Shown here: positions 33,239-42,109 of the stretch, piece by piece
How positions within the stretch are numbered: the first letter of the stretch is position 1
Layout: each line of letters begins with the position of its first letter
From: Archaeoglobus sulfaticallidus PM70-1
Lineage (GTDB): Archaea > Halobacteriota > Archaeoglobi > Archaeoglobales > Archaeoglobaceae
Assembly (NCBI RefSeq): GCF_000385565.1
Contig: NC_021169.1
Location: 1,032,571 to 1,096,570 of the forward strand
Length of the DNA stretch: 64,000 nucleotides
Direction: 5' to 3'
Program-made: the position numbers and the translations under genes
Notes under the pieces: generated by a model
The model's database searches: none
Told to the model about the DNA's origin: nothing
Seen by the model: only the letters and a program-made list of their open reading frames with translations

Positions 33239-34180
33239 TTAGAAGCCTCCACCTAATTTGTTTTTCAGCCAAAGAATTGCCTCTTTAAATTTCTCAATAT
33301 CATTTTTGAATTCTTTGGTAATGGTAACAGAAGGCCATTTTGAGAGATCTGCTGGTATATGTTTAAAAATGGAGATTTCACTAATCTTTTTATGAAATTC
33401 TTCAAGCACCTCTTGGCTCACTCTTGTAGATAACCATCCATAATTAAGCATAAGTTTTCCGTTAGTATAAATTGTAAAAACCGAGATTGTCTTTCCGTCT
33501 ATAATATAATGAAAAGTAAAAGATCCTTTTTCACTCCCCGTCCCAAACTGCACTCTATCTGCCACGCTGTTACTCCATCTATATAGATCTTTTACAATTT
33601 CAAAAACGTCAGATCCAAAGCGTGCAAAGAAAAAGCAGATTCGCTACACTCGTTGATATAACGGATTATCCTCTTTAGCTCATCATTAATTTCATCGACT
33701 GCAATAACAAGGATAAAAGAACCGCTCTCCAGCGATTGTTTTATTCCTTCTCTAAAACTCTCTTCATCCCAATCTCCTTCTACGGATTCTCCTACCAATT
33801 CAGATAAACTTTTACCTTTCATCCTTTTAATACGACCGACAAGCTCTTCGTAGCTCATCCCCCAAAGATGGGCTGCATATTCTAGGATTTGTCCTATAAC
33901 TTTCCGTTTAGGTATCAGGGTTTGTTGCCAGTTTACATTCAATTATAGCTATATCTCCATTTTCACTGAACGCCAATATATCCGTTGAGCCTGAGCCTGG
34001 AAGCCAAAATTCGGCAACTGCAAATACGAGTGGTGACGCTCCCTCTCTTATCTCATCTACTGGTATCAGAGATGGCGATTCGATTAGCAATTTTTGCAAT
34101 TCAGCTTCTGCTTTTGTATCGATAGATTCAACAGGTTTCCAATTTTTAGAATCATCAGATCGAATAAGAATTTTCATCAT
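33239..34180 (-). pseudogene. PD-(D/E)XK nuclease-like gene split by two frameshifts
   Basis: Three consecutive minus-strand frames read as one protein of about 310 residues. The first (34180-33908) has SGSTDILAFSENGDIAIIECKLATN, with Asp and E-C-K as the nuclease core. Removing one T near 33910 joins it to TKRKVIGQILEYAAHLWGMSYEELV (33942-33592). Adding one T in a T run near 33600 joins that to FEIVKDLYRWSNSVADRVQFG and the last part (33565-33239). The start overlaps the stop of the EVE gene by four bases. It is either inactivated or carries sequencing errors. Confidence 0.7.
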
Positions 34181-34617
34181 ATCCCTCCTGCAACGACCTT
34201 ATAATCCTCCTCAGTAATCTCCCTCATCGCCTTCCCCATCAAATGCCCGCTCCACTTCTTCTTGTTGGTGATGAACTTCAGCTTAGGGATTAAAGGCTTG
34301 AATTCCACAGGCCTATCGAAGATCTTGATTGGTTTGAGCTTAATTCTTAGAGGGAAAGTCTCATTCCCCATGCCTTTTGGAGATTTGAATATTCTGTTTG
34401 AATCTTTGAAAACTTCAGAAACGGCTTCGTAAACCGCAACAATCCTCGGCTCCTTAACTGTATCCTTATTTCTTTCCTGTTTGAGGTAGATAAGCAGTTT
34501 ATCTCCCGGCCTTACCTTTGCAATTGTGTTCTTGTGCCTCTCAGGAACTCCCCAGATGTTTTTCTGCTTGATTACTCTCCAGTTATCCTCGTTGGTGATG
34601 CAGAGCCAGTAGGCCAT
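34177..34617 (-). CDS. EVE-domain protein
   Basis: A 146-residue protein starting [25 protein letters not shown], followed by [14 protein letters not shown] and [15 protein letters not shown]. This is the EVE/PUA-like fold that recognises modified bases in nucleic acids and is often linked to modification-dependent restriction. The frame extends to 34677, but GGTGAT directly before ATG 34617 supports the shorter protein. It is coupled to the broken PD-(D/E)XK gene, so the pair may have been a modified-DNA restriction unit. Confidence 0.85.
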   Translation of the reverse strand: MAYWLCITNEDNWRVIKQKNIWGVPERHKNTIAKVRPGDKLLIYLKQERNKDTVKEPRIVAVYEAVSEVFKDSNRIFKSPKGMGNETFPLRIKLKPIKIFDRPVEFKPLIPKLKFITNKKKWSGHLMGKAMREITEEDYKVVAGGI

Positions 34618-34864
34618 AAAATCACCCGTATTAAAGTTGTAATTCCCAGATATAATTCTTGCTGAAGTATAGCTCAAAGATTCAGTATCTTCTTTACATC
34701 ATTGGATATAAACCCCTAGAAAGCAGATAAAACGATACCTCTTTGATTTATGTTCACGATGCATGAACTTTTTTGCACATTTCTTCCAATTTTTTGTGTG
34801 TGCTTTTCACGAAAATGTATCCTGTTCCTTGTTGTGGGATTTGGTTCTGATGTGTTATTAATTA

Positions 34865-34881
34865 TAACACAGGCTGTGTTA
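34865..34881. promoter_or_regulatory. 17-bp inverted repeat upstream of the EVE gene
   Basis: TAACACAGGCTGTGTTA has 7-base arms around GGC. It lies in the 260-base gap between the metallopeptidase gene and the EVE-nuclease unit. It may be an operator for that unit or part of the end of the restriction-modification operon. Confidence 0.4.
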
Positions 34882-34937
34882 AATAATACAGCTTAGATTG
34901 GGTTATGTTCTCTCGGAAAGTGCACACAAAACCTGAA

Positions 34938-35603
34938 TTACTTGATGGATCTTAACTTTCTCCAAACCTCACTCCTCTCAACCATAACCCAGTATTTCTT
35001 CAGTTCCTTTTCAGCATTCTTGTATTCTGGATAGTAAAAGCCAACAAGATCCCAGAATGCGTTAGTGTGTTTGGGTTCAATTAAATGTGCGAGTTCGTGA
35101 ACAACAATATATTCTCTCAACTTCTCAGGCAGAGCGAGCATTGCAAGGTTAAAGCTGAGGTTTGCCTTTGATGAACAGCTCGCCCACTTTGTTTTCTGCA
35201 TTTTTATGAAGATCCTGCCATACTTTATTCCAAGAAGTCTTGAATAGAATGAAACAGTGCTTTTTAATTCTTCTCTCAGCATACTCACGAGTCTTCTTTT
35301 CAAGCTTCTCATGCTGTAGTATTTCACAACACCTTCCTCACCGTCAAGAATCTCGAAGCTCTTATCTTTAACAAGATGGTAGAATTTGCCGTTGAGAATT
35401 AGCAGATTCTCCTTCCCCTTTATCTCACCTGCAAGCTCTTCGATTTCCTTTTTCTTTTTGTTTATCCACTCAGCATGGTCGTTAATGAAAGTATCAACAT
35501 CAAAATCGGGTGGAGCTACAATCCTAACCATTCCATTGGGCAAAACCTGAATTCTTGCATATTTCACAGGTTTTCTCTCCACTAGCACGTCCATCGCCTT
35601 CAC
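34938..35603 (-). CDS. YgjP-like metallopeptidase domain protein (DUF45)
   Basis: The 221-residue protein has the zinc-protease motif in YIVVHELAHLIEPKHTNAFWDLV (HExxH with a downstream His) and, earlier, KMQKTKWASCSSKANLSFNLAM, which is typical of the DUF45/YgjP family. Such proteins are very often encoded next to hsdR of type I restriction systems, as here: it starts right after the hsdR stop. Its role there is unknown. Confidence 0.88.
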   Translation of the reverse strand: MKAMDVLVERKPVKYARIQVLPNGMVRIVAPPDFDVDTFINDHAEWINKKKKEIEELAGEIKGKENLLILNGKFYHLVKDKSFEILDGEEGVVKYYSMRSLKRRLVSMLREELKSTVSFYSRLLGIKYGRIFIKMQKTKWASCSSKANLSFNLAMLALPEKLREYIVVHELAHLIEPKHTNAFWDLVGFYYPEYKNAEKELKKYWVMVERSEVWRKLRSIK

Positions 35604-38504
35604 CTAATTTTTCCAGCTTTTAGTTTTTGCTTCCTTTTCAGCCTGATTTACAAGAAAGCGAACAATCTCATTTCTTGTGGTTGTAATATCATCAAGCTTT
35701 CCACCCATTTTTTCTATGAGGTATAGCAGAATACTCCTTTCAACCTCCTGCACAACCCCACTCTTCTCAAACCATCTGTGGAATGTTATCGAATCAACTC
35801 TTTCCATTATTTCTTTAACAGCGTTCACAAGCTCAGTATCGTCTGTTTTATCGGTTAGGTGAGATTTGAGAAGCTTGAAAACTCTGTATTCTTTCTCATT
35901 TAGCTTGAGTTTCTCTCTTTCCTTTCTTTCCTTGTTGATAACCTCAGCAATAGATAGAAGTTCTTCGTAAAGCTCATCAATATCTCTCCTCCTTTCATTC
36001 CAGTCTCGCACGATTCTATCAACTCTCTCAACAATACTCTCATCAGAGATGTCCTTGGCGTAATTCTTTACTGGGAAAAGAAGATCATAAAATCTTCTTG
36101 TACCTTTTTCTGATTTTATCCGCCTGATGAAATCATCATCTATAACAACAACCGGATAATCTTTCTTTATCTTCTGCACATCAATAGTTTCGTGGATGAA
36201 TTTCAAGGCCTCTTTGTAAAACTGATCCTTTTTCTGCTCGATTTCAGCATCAAGTTGATTTTCCCTCTGCAGGTAAACGTGATAGATTTCGCTGAGAAGA
36301 TCGAATTTTTCCTTGAATTCAAGTTTATCTTCAAGTAGAAGTCTATAGAGATTCCTGATTTCAAAGTAGAGCTTTCTGAATTCATCAATGTTGTTTGAGA
36401 TAACAAGAACCGCTCTGTCAATAACATCCCTATCATAGCTCAGCTCGAAATCGAAAAAGTTGAAAGCCTGTTCTATCTTCTTCCTCAACTCCTCCTTTAT
36501 CTCTTCCATGCTGTATGCCGCTCCTCTAACATCCTCTTCCTCATACATCTCAAAGGCTTTCTTTAGAAACTTGAAGATTCCAACATAATCAACAACCAAA
36601 CCTGCACCCTTCAGATTCTCTCCATTTTTGATGAATGGCCTGTTGGTTCTCGCTATCGCCTGAAGCAATCTGTGTTCCTTTAATGGCTTATCGAGGTATA
36701 ATGTTTGCAGTATTGGAGCATCAAAACCCGTGAGGAGCATGTCTGTAACGATGAGTATCTTTGGATTCTCCTTCTTCTTGAATCTCGTTATGATTTCCTC
36801 ATGAATTTCCTTCAGCTCGTTCTTTCCATATTTCTTCCTGAGCTTTTCAAGATAGTTCAGCAGTTCCCTTGAATCGTTCTGCTGGAATGTCATCACGATC
36901 TCAGTTTCATTCTCGTTCAGGAACTTGTCAAGGGCTTGCTTGTAATACAGGCATGCGTTTCTGCTCACCGCAACAACCATAGCCTTAAAAGGCTTGACGT
37001 ATTTGATGTAATGGCTAGCTATATCCCTCGCTATTCTCTCGATCCTGTTTCTATCTTCAAGAATTACCTTAACCTTGTTGAGCTTTCTCTTCAAATCCTG
37101 CTCAACCTTCTCTCTATACTCTTCTGGAATTTCCTCAAGCTTGGATGAAAGGAAGATCTCCAGATTTTCTCTATCGAGGTGAACATCATCAAGCCTTGAC
37201 TGATAGGCGATCTTTACCGTGAAGCCGTCATTAATCGAATCAAGTATGAAGTAGCGATCGAGGTAAGGTTCATCTGGATAGCCGAAGGCTGAATATGTAT
37301 CTCTGCCCTTCTTTGCTATCGGTGTGCCAGTGAAGGCGAAAAAGCTCGCATTCTTCAGTATTCCTCTCATGCTGGCTGCAAGCTCACCATACTGAGTTCT
37401 GTGCCCCTCGTCTATCAGGCAGATCACGTCCTTCCTCTTCATTATGCTCCAGTGCTGTTTCTCCATCTGCTCTCTTAACTTCGCAAGCTCTTCCTCTCTG
37501 AACTTGTGGATGAGGGTGATAAAGAAGCCACGCTTACCGTCAGCATGGCTAAGAACTTCTTTAAGGTGACCAATGCTCTCAATCACCTCACAGCTGATTT
37601 TCAACCCCTTCAGTTCATCGGATAACTGTTTCTGCAACTCTACCCTGTCAACTATGAAGAAAATGCTCGGATTGCCAAGCAAATCCCTGATTTTCACCGC
37701 TGAGAATGTCATTGTAAGCGTTTTGCCCGTTCCCTGCCAGTGCCAGATCAATCCCTTGTTTCTATCAGTCAATCCCTTGGCATAGCTCACCGCTCTCTCA
37801 ACAATGGCATTCACCGCCCTGTATTGCATGTATCTCGGCAGAACCTTGGTTATCTCTCCGTCTTGCTCACGGTAGAACGTGAAGTATCTTACAACATCAA
37901 GAAGAATCTCAGGTTTCAGAATATCGAACTGCGGTTTCCACTCATAGACGGGAACGTTTTCAGCCCACCTGACAATCGGGAAGTAAACAAGCTTATCTGC
38001 AAAGCTCACACCAATCTGAACATACTTGAAAAGCTCGGGAACAGATTGCTCATACCTCTTTATCTGAGAATATCCCTCCTTCCAGCTCTTTGCCATTTTC
38101 TTGCACTCAATAACAGCAAGAGGAATTCCGTTAACAAACAGAGTGATGTCCGGGATTACTGCATCTCTAAAGCTCACCTGCCTTGAGAAAACGAGGCTGT
38201 TAGCTTCAAGATTATCGTAATCTATCAGCCTGATCGTTTTAAGGTTGCCTTCAGAATCCTTTATCGTTACACCCCTCTTGATCACATCAAGTATCTGCAT
38301 TGAGCCCTCAACATCAAAGGAACGGGTTTCGAGGAAGTTCAGAACCTCTTTGATGTCTTCCTCACTAACATCGTTCAGCCTTTTCAAAGCATCAACAAAC
38401 TCATCTAATGCGAGAATGTCAGGCTTCAGCCTTTTCTGCTTCCAGCCATAAGACTCGAGTATTTCCGAAAGATAATCTTCAGATTGAGATTTTTCTTTCC
38501 TCAC
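35604..38504 (-). CDS. hsdR: Type I restriction enzyme, R subunit
   Basis: The 966-residue subunit cuts and translocates unmodified DNA. The nuclease part has Asp119 in AVIPDITLFVNGIPLAVIECK with Glu133 and Lys135. The motor has Walker A GTGKT at about residues 258-262, the DEGH box in CLIDEGHRTQYG, SFFAFTGTPIAKKG, and VTDMLLTGFDAPILQTLYLDKPL and LLQAIARTNR of the second helicase domain. Length is normal. In the minus-strand order it is separated from hsdM and hsdS by several other genes but shares direction. Confidence 0.95.
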   Translation of the reverse strand: MRKEKSQSEDYLSEILESYGWKQKRLKPDILALDEFVDALKRLNDVSEEDIKEVLNFLETRSFDVEGSMQILDVIKRGVTIKDSEGNLKTIRLIDYDNLEANSLVFSRQVSFRDAVIPDITLFVNGIPLAVIECKKMAKSWKEGYSQIKRYEQSVPELFKYVQIGVSFADKLVYFPIVRWAENVPVYEWKPQFDILKPEILLDVVRYFTFYREQDGEITKVLPRYMQYRAVNAIVERAVSYAKGLTDRNKGLIWHWQGTGKTLTMTFSAVKIRDLLGNPSIFFIVDRVELQKQLSDELKGLKISCEVIESIGHLKEVLSHADGKRGFFITLIHKFREEELAKLREQMEKQHWSIMKRKDVICLIDEGHRTQYGELAASMRGILKNASFFAFTGTPIAKKGRDTYSAFGYPDEPYLDRYFILDSINDGFTVKIAYQSRLDDVHLDRENLEIFLSSKLEEIPEEYREKVEQDLKRKLNKVKVILEDRNRIERIARDIASHYIKYVKPFKAMVVAVSRNACLYYKQALDKFLNENETEIVMTFQQNDSRELLNYLEKLRKKYGKNELKEIHEEIITRFKKKENPKILIVTDMLLTGFDAPILQTLYLDKPLKEHRLLQAIARTNRPFIKNGENLKGAGLVVDYVGIFKFLKKAFEMYEEEDVRGAAYSMEEIKEELRKKIEQAFNFFDFELSYDRDVIDRAVLVISNNIDEFRKLYFEIRNLYRLLLEDKLEFKEKFDLLSEIYHVYLQRENQLDAEIEQKKDQFYKEALKFIHETIDVQKIKKDYPVVVIDDDFIRRIKSEKGTRRFYDLLFPVKNYAKDISDESIVERVDRIVRDWNERRRDIDELYEELLSIAEVINKERKEREKLKLNEKEYRVFKLLKSHLTDKTDDTELVNAVKEIMERVDSITFHRWFEKSGVVQEVERSILLYLIEKMGGKLDDITTTRNEIVRFLVNQAEKEAKTKSWKN

Positions 38505-38560
38505 TGTATTTGAGTTTACAGTTCAGGCAGATAAAATAGTTTCGAATGAGGCAATCATGC

Positions 38561-38977
38561 TCAGAGAATTCTGCTGATCGCTTCTGAAATATTCCATACC
38601 TCTATCAAACCCACCTTCTTGATCGGATCAAAGTGTTTGTCATTTGTAATAAGAACGGCATTTGTTTTAAGGCATGTGGCAGTATGAATTGCATCAGCAA
38701 CCTCATTTTCTGGGAAATACTCTTTACACGCTTTGATTTCCTCATCTGAAGGATTTACGATAATAACTCTGAGTTTCAGAAACTCAAGAAAATTCTCAGC
38801 ATCAAACGCCTTACCATACTTTTCATATTCTGCAAGCAAAACGTCATTTGCCACCAGAATAAATTCTGGATTAGAGAGAAGATGTAGAACTAATTCTGTT
38901 GTTTTCGTCCATCCTTTTTTAACTGCAGCTATGAAAACGTTGGTATCAATCAGAAATCTTGTACCTCCTTCTCGCAA
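38561..38977 (-). CDS. vapC: PIN-domain toxin (VapC-like)
   Basis: A 138-residue PIN protein: RFLIDTNVFIAAVKKG holds the first acidic residue, ANDVLLAEYEKYG the second, and FPENEVADAIHTATCLKTNAVLITNDKHFD the later acidic residues of the RNase site. VapC toxins cleave tRNA or rRNA. The start overlaps the end of the AbrB-like gene upstream, the normal order of a VapBC pair. Confidence 0.88.
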   Translation of the reverse strand: MREGGTRFLIDTNVFIAAVKKGWTKTTELVLHLLSNPEFILVANDVLLAEYEKYGKAFDAENFLEFLKLRVIIVNPSDEEIKACKEYFPENEVADAIHTATCLKTNAVLITNDKHFDPIKKVGLIEVWNISEAISRIL

Positions 38978-39206
38978 TTCTGTTCCCTTCCTCTTCTATT
39001 TCTCTTTCCAGATTTTCCAGATCAATTGATTTTGCTTTCTCAATAAGGTCCTCGAGCATCTTTCTAACGTCAATCCTCTTGAGTATAACTGCATTCTCGT
39101 CTACATCTGCCACTAGGAATTCCTCTCCCGGCTTTATGTTCATCTTATCCCTTATTTCCTTAGGCAGCAGAATTCTGCCCTTCTTGTCAATTTTTGCCAC
39201 TGGCAT
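38946..39206 (-). CDS. vapB: AbrB/SpoVT-type antitoxin (VapB-like)
   Basis: The 86-residue protein begins PVAKIDKKGRILLPKEIRDKMNIKPGEEFLVADVDENAVILKRI, a swapped-hairpin AbrB DNA-binding domain. A C-terminal tail (EKAKSIDLENLEREIEEEGN) should bind and block the PIN toxin encoded next. The pair may stabilise the element. Confidence 0.87.
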   Translation of the reverse strand: MPVAKIDKKGRILLPKEIRDKMNIKPGEEFLVADVDENAVILKRIDVRKMLEDLIEKAKSIDLENLEREIEEEGNRIARRRYKISD

Positions 39207-39332
39207 TTTCCCACATTTCCCACTTGATTTGGAAGGTTATAAAGGTTTTGCAGTTATGATGGGAAAGTATCCGAAATTTGTTCGGATTTTTCAGGAGTGG
39301 GTTATATAGGTGGTAGAGGTGTCTTGCGCCAG

Positions 39333-39549
39333 TTACGAGTTCAATACTTTTCCGACAAGAGGTATAATATTTACTATCTCTATCAAAATATTTGTCTTCT
39401 CTGTCTCATAATGGTAATGTCTCCTTTCGTGAGTTGGATGCGCTTTTCCGGAAATGTTTTTCGTATCACTACCTACTGGCGAGTAACTCGAGGCGAACTC
39501 TACTGTTATGTGCCTCTTTGATCACGAGTTCACCTCCGGAAATTTCCAT
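39333..39549 (-). pseudogene. Small frameshifted ORF after the 339-residue gene
   Basis: ATG 39549 starts four bases after the stop of the 339-residue gene and reads MEISGGELVIKEAHN. Similar codon use then continues in the next frame as ITVEFASSYSPVGSDTKNIS and ends at a TAA at 39333-39335. The total is 217 bases, so one base is out of register. No family is recognised. The remaining bases up to the vapB start hold nothing clear. Confidence 0.35.
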
Positions 39550-39552
39550 GGC

Positions 39553-40572
39553 TTATTCCTTTTCACTCAGTTTATCGAAACCGTATGTTCTCAATTTTTC
39601 TAAGATGTATTCAAAAGATTCACAAACAACAGCGAAAACGTATCTCCCATCAAGCGTATCAAGGTTGAATTTGTGCCTGCCATGAACCGGCACACTCAAA
39701 GCGCTATCATATGTCCCGTAGCGCAAGATGTAGTTCAGTGATTGGTGCATACTGTTTGCTAAGTATCCACTCTCTTTTAGCAATTCCAAAAAAGCTTTTA
39801 TACTCCCTCTGCCCTGAGTGGATAGTTTAATTCCAGTATTTTCTGCCACTGAGCGAACAAAAAGCTCGATAGCATTGCGGAGATCTACGAGACCATCTTT
39901 TACTCTGCCATTTTCAATATTGTTGTTTGCAGATTCCAGCAAGTCGCCAACATCCCCATAACCCCATCTACGTAAGATCTCTGCCGTAGGCAACCTATCA
40001 GCAACCTTTGATTTCGGCATTGGTGGCACAATTTCCAGCATGTGCAATGCACGGGCGATTCTCTTAATGAACAGCTCATTTTCCAGCAGAATTTCATCAT
40101 ATACCGATGTAGGTATTCTAAGTTTGATACCCAGTTGAGAATGCTTGAAATATAATGCGGGAAAAGAAAAAATTTCCAGTTCAATACCGTGACGTTTGCT
40201 TTTTGGGTAGATATTCCACAAAATTAACACACGCCATGGGTTTGCATCACGAGTTCTAAGTAATACACGTTCGTATTTTGAAAACTCAGCTTTATCTTTG
40301 TTATATAAGGAAATTAACCTCTCCCTAATTGTATACTCCGTCTCGTATGGTAAACCCAGCACGAATTCAAATTCTCCATATGAATACGTGAAAAGCCTGT
40401 TTAGAGCCTCTAAATCTCGTATCGTGAATCCTTTCTCTTTTAAAAAGTGCATTAAGTTGCTCTTCAAATCAGATAGCTCGTTTTTTGCTTTTTTGAGATC
40501 TTCAGAAAGTGGTGCGAAATATCTTCCGTACATAACAATAGAACTGGGAACGAGTTCAAGCATTTTCATCAT
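39553..40572 (-). CDS. Unassigned 339-residue protein in the RM locus
   Basis: I do not recognise this protein with certainty. Residues about 1-190 are mixed alpha-beta (YGEFEFVLGLPYETEYTIRE, NPWRVLILWNIYP). The C-terminal third is helical: LLESANNNIENGRVKDGLVD, LRNAIELFVRSVAENTGIKL, and later SLNYILRYGTYDSALSVPVH. This helical part resembles HEPN-like or abortive-infection domains that cluster with defence genes, though no clear RxxxxH motif is seen. Its start overlaps the hsdS stop by four bases, so it is co-translated with the specificity subunit. Confidence 0.6.
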   Translation of the reverse strand: MMKMLELVPSSIVMYGRYFAPLSEDLKKAKNELSDLKSNLMHFLKEKGFTIRDLEALNRLFTYSYGEFEFVLGLPYETEYTIRERLISLYNKDKAEFSKYERVLLRTRDANPWRVLILWNIYPKSKRHGIELEIFSFPALYFKHSQLGIKLRIPTSVYDEILLENELFIKRIARALHMLEIVPPMPKSKVADRLPTAEILRRWGYGDVGDLLESANNNIENGRVKDGLVDLRNAIELFVRSVAENTGIKLSTQGRGSIKAFLELLKESGYLANSMHQSLNYILRYGTYDSALSVPVHGRHKFNLDTLDGRYVFAVVCESFEYILEKLRTYGFDKLSEKE

Positions 40573-41909
40573 ACTGGCTTAACCCTCCTCTTCCCAGTCA
40601 GCAAATCATTCATCAAACCCTTCTTAATCCTCTCAAGCTTCTCCTTGCGTTTCCTTTCGAGTTCGAGTTTTTTATCTACTGTTGAGAGAATTTCGGTAAT
40701 TTTTTGCTGTTCTGAAAGTGGAGGTAATGTTATTAGGAAGTTCTTTACCTGCGTCAAACTTAAATTAGCTTGGGCTGATTGGACTGCAATTGTTCTAATG
40801 TACTTTTGGATAAATGGGCCTGCAAGATAGTATTTTAGATAGTTTATTGCCAATTCTACGTTCTTTTTTAGACGAATAATGGCAAGAGCTTGGTTCGTAT
40901 TTGCAGGTAGGACTTCTTTAGTTACAACAGCCACCCGTCCTAACGCCCCAGCAATTGAAAATACTATATCGCCTTCCTTTAATATCGATCGGCTAAGTAC
41001 CTTATTGGCTTCTTCGCTTATATGAGCAATATTATCCCAAACAAAATTGCCGTGTTCATCAATGCTTTCTACTTTAATGAAGTTAACTCCAGACTCAGTA
41101 AAATTGAATCCATAAGTGGTAGGCGTTGTACCTTTTGTAATCGTTTCTGCTAAGTCTCCAAGCCTAACAACCTCCCACTCCTTCGGAATCCTCCCAATCT
41201 CTGTATCCTTGAACTCCTCATGTCCTATACCCTTCGTCAAAAGCTCCTGCATCAAACCCTTCTTCAGCCTTTCAGTTTTCGCTATCGCTTCATCTATCTT
41301 CTCGATTGCTTTATCAACCGTGCTCAGAATTTCGGCGATTTTGCGTTGTTCTGGGAGGGGTGGGAGTGGAATCAATACTTTCTCAAGATTTCTTCGACTG
41401 ATTCGCTTTCTTGTGGCTCCTGAAGCCAATCTTTCTACCCTTTCCAACGTGGCCTCAAAATTGAGAGCGTAAACAATAAAATTTCTATCAGCCTTACTGT
41501 TATCTACTTTTAATATGGTTATGTCTACCGCCACAATATAAGGGTATGGCAATCTAGGTGCCAAACACGCTCTTCCAATTGGATCGGGCATCCTCGAAAT
41601 AAGAATGTCTTTTTCAGGGTCAACAAAGGTGCAGTTAAGCTGTTTTGCTCTTTCAGGAGAGATAAATCTCCTTGATTTGTTTAAAAATGTGCCAACCCCT
41701 ACATTTCCAATTTGGATTAATCTTACACCCTCGTTAGTGTAATCTTCTTTTAAGATCCAATCTCCATCTGTAAGAGTGCCTAAATCGCCAAGTCTAACAA
41801 CCTCCCAATCCTCTGGAATTCTCCCGATTGGAGTTTCTTTATATTCTGCCATCAAATACGGATCCCTCCTGTCTTCTCCAACCTGTTGGTTGGAGTGGTT
41901 TTTGGACAT
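40569..41909 (-). CDS. hsdS: Type I restriction-modification specificity subunit
   Basis: The 446-residue subunit has the usual two half-repeats. Each starts with a target recognition domain opening (IGRIPEDWEVVRLGDLGTLT; IGRIPKEWEVVRLGDLAETI) and ends in a conserved helical spacer (LPPLPEQRKIAEILSTVDKA; LPPLSEQQKITEILSTVDKK). It chooses the DNA sequence for both methylation and cleavage. It sits between a 57-residue gene and the 339-residue gene, with a 4-base overlap to the latter. Confidence 0.94.
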   Translation of the reverse strand: MSKNHSNQQVGEDRRDPYLMAEYKETPIGRIPEDWEVVRLGDLGTLTDGDWILKEDYTNEGVRLIQIGNVGVGTFLNKSRRFISPERAKQLNCTFVDPEKDILISRMPDPIGRACLAPRLPYPYIVAVDITILKVDNSKADRNFIVYALNFEATLERVERLASGATRKRISRRNLEKVLIPLPPLPEQRKIAEILSTVDKAIEKIDEAIAKTERLKKGLMQELLTKGIGHEEFKDTEIGRIPKEWEVVRLGDLAETITKGTTPTTYGFNFTESGVNFIKVESIDEHGNFVWDNIAHISEEANKVLSRSILKEGDIVFSIAGALGRVAVVTKEVLPANTNQALAIIRLKKNVELAINYLKYYLAGPFIQKYIRTIAVQSAQANLSLTQVKNFLITLPPLSEQQKITEILSTVDKKLELERKRKEKLERIKKGLMNDLLTGKRRVKPV

Positions 41910-41935
41910 CTTTGGCCATTCCTTACCGCAAATAA

Positions 41936-42109
41936 TTATCTTTTTATGATATTCACTCTGCTGTTAGATTTTCTCGTTTCTTCTTTTACCTTCTTTCTTT
42001 CCCCATTAGTAGCTCTTAGAAGATTAAATTCTGTAATCATTGAGTTTTTACCCATATTAATAATAATTAAAGCTTTCCACTCCATTCCTAAGTCGTTAAT
42101 TAACTCCAT
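41936..42109 (-). CDS. 57-residue basic protein coupled to the 556-residue gene
   Basis: ATG 42109 overlaps the stop of the 556-residue gene (TAATG), so ribosomes finishing that gene can restart here. The product (MELINDLGMEWKALIIINMG, then NLLRATNGERKKVKEETRKS) has a short hydrophobic stretch and a very basic C-terminus. It ends 26 bases before the hsdS start. No family is recognised. Confidence 0.5.
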   Translation of the reverse strand: MELINDLGMEWKALIIINMGKNSMITEFNLLRATNGERKKVKEETRKSNSRVNIIKR

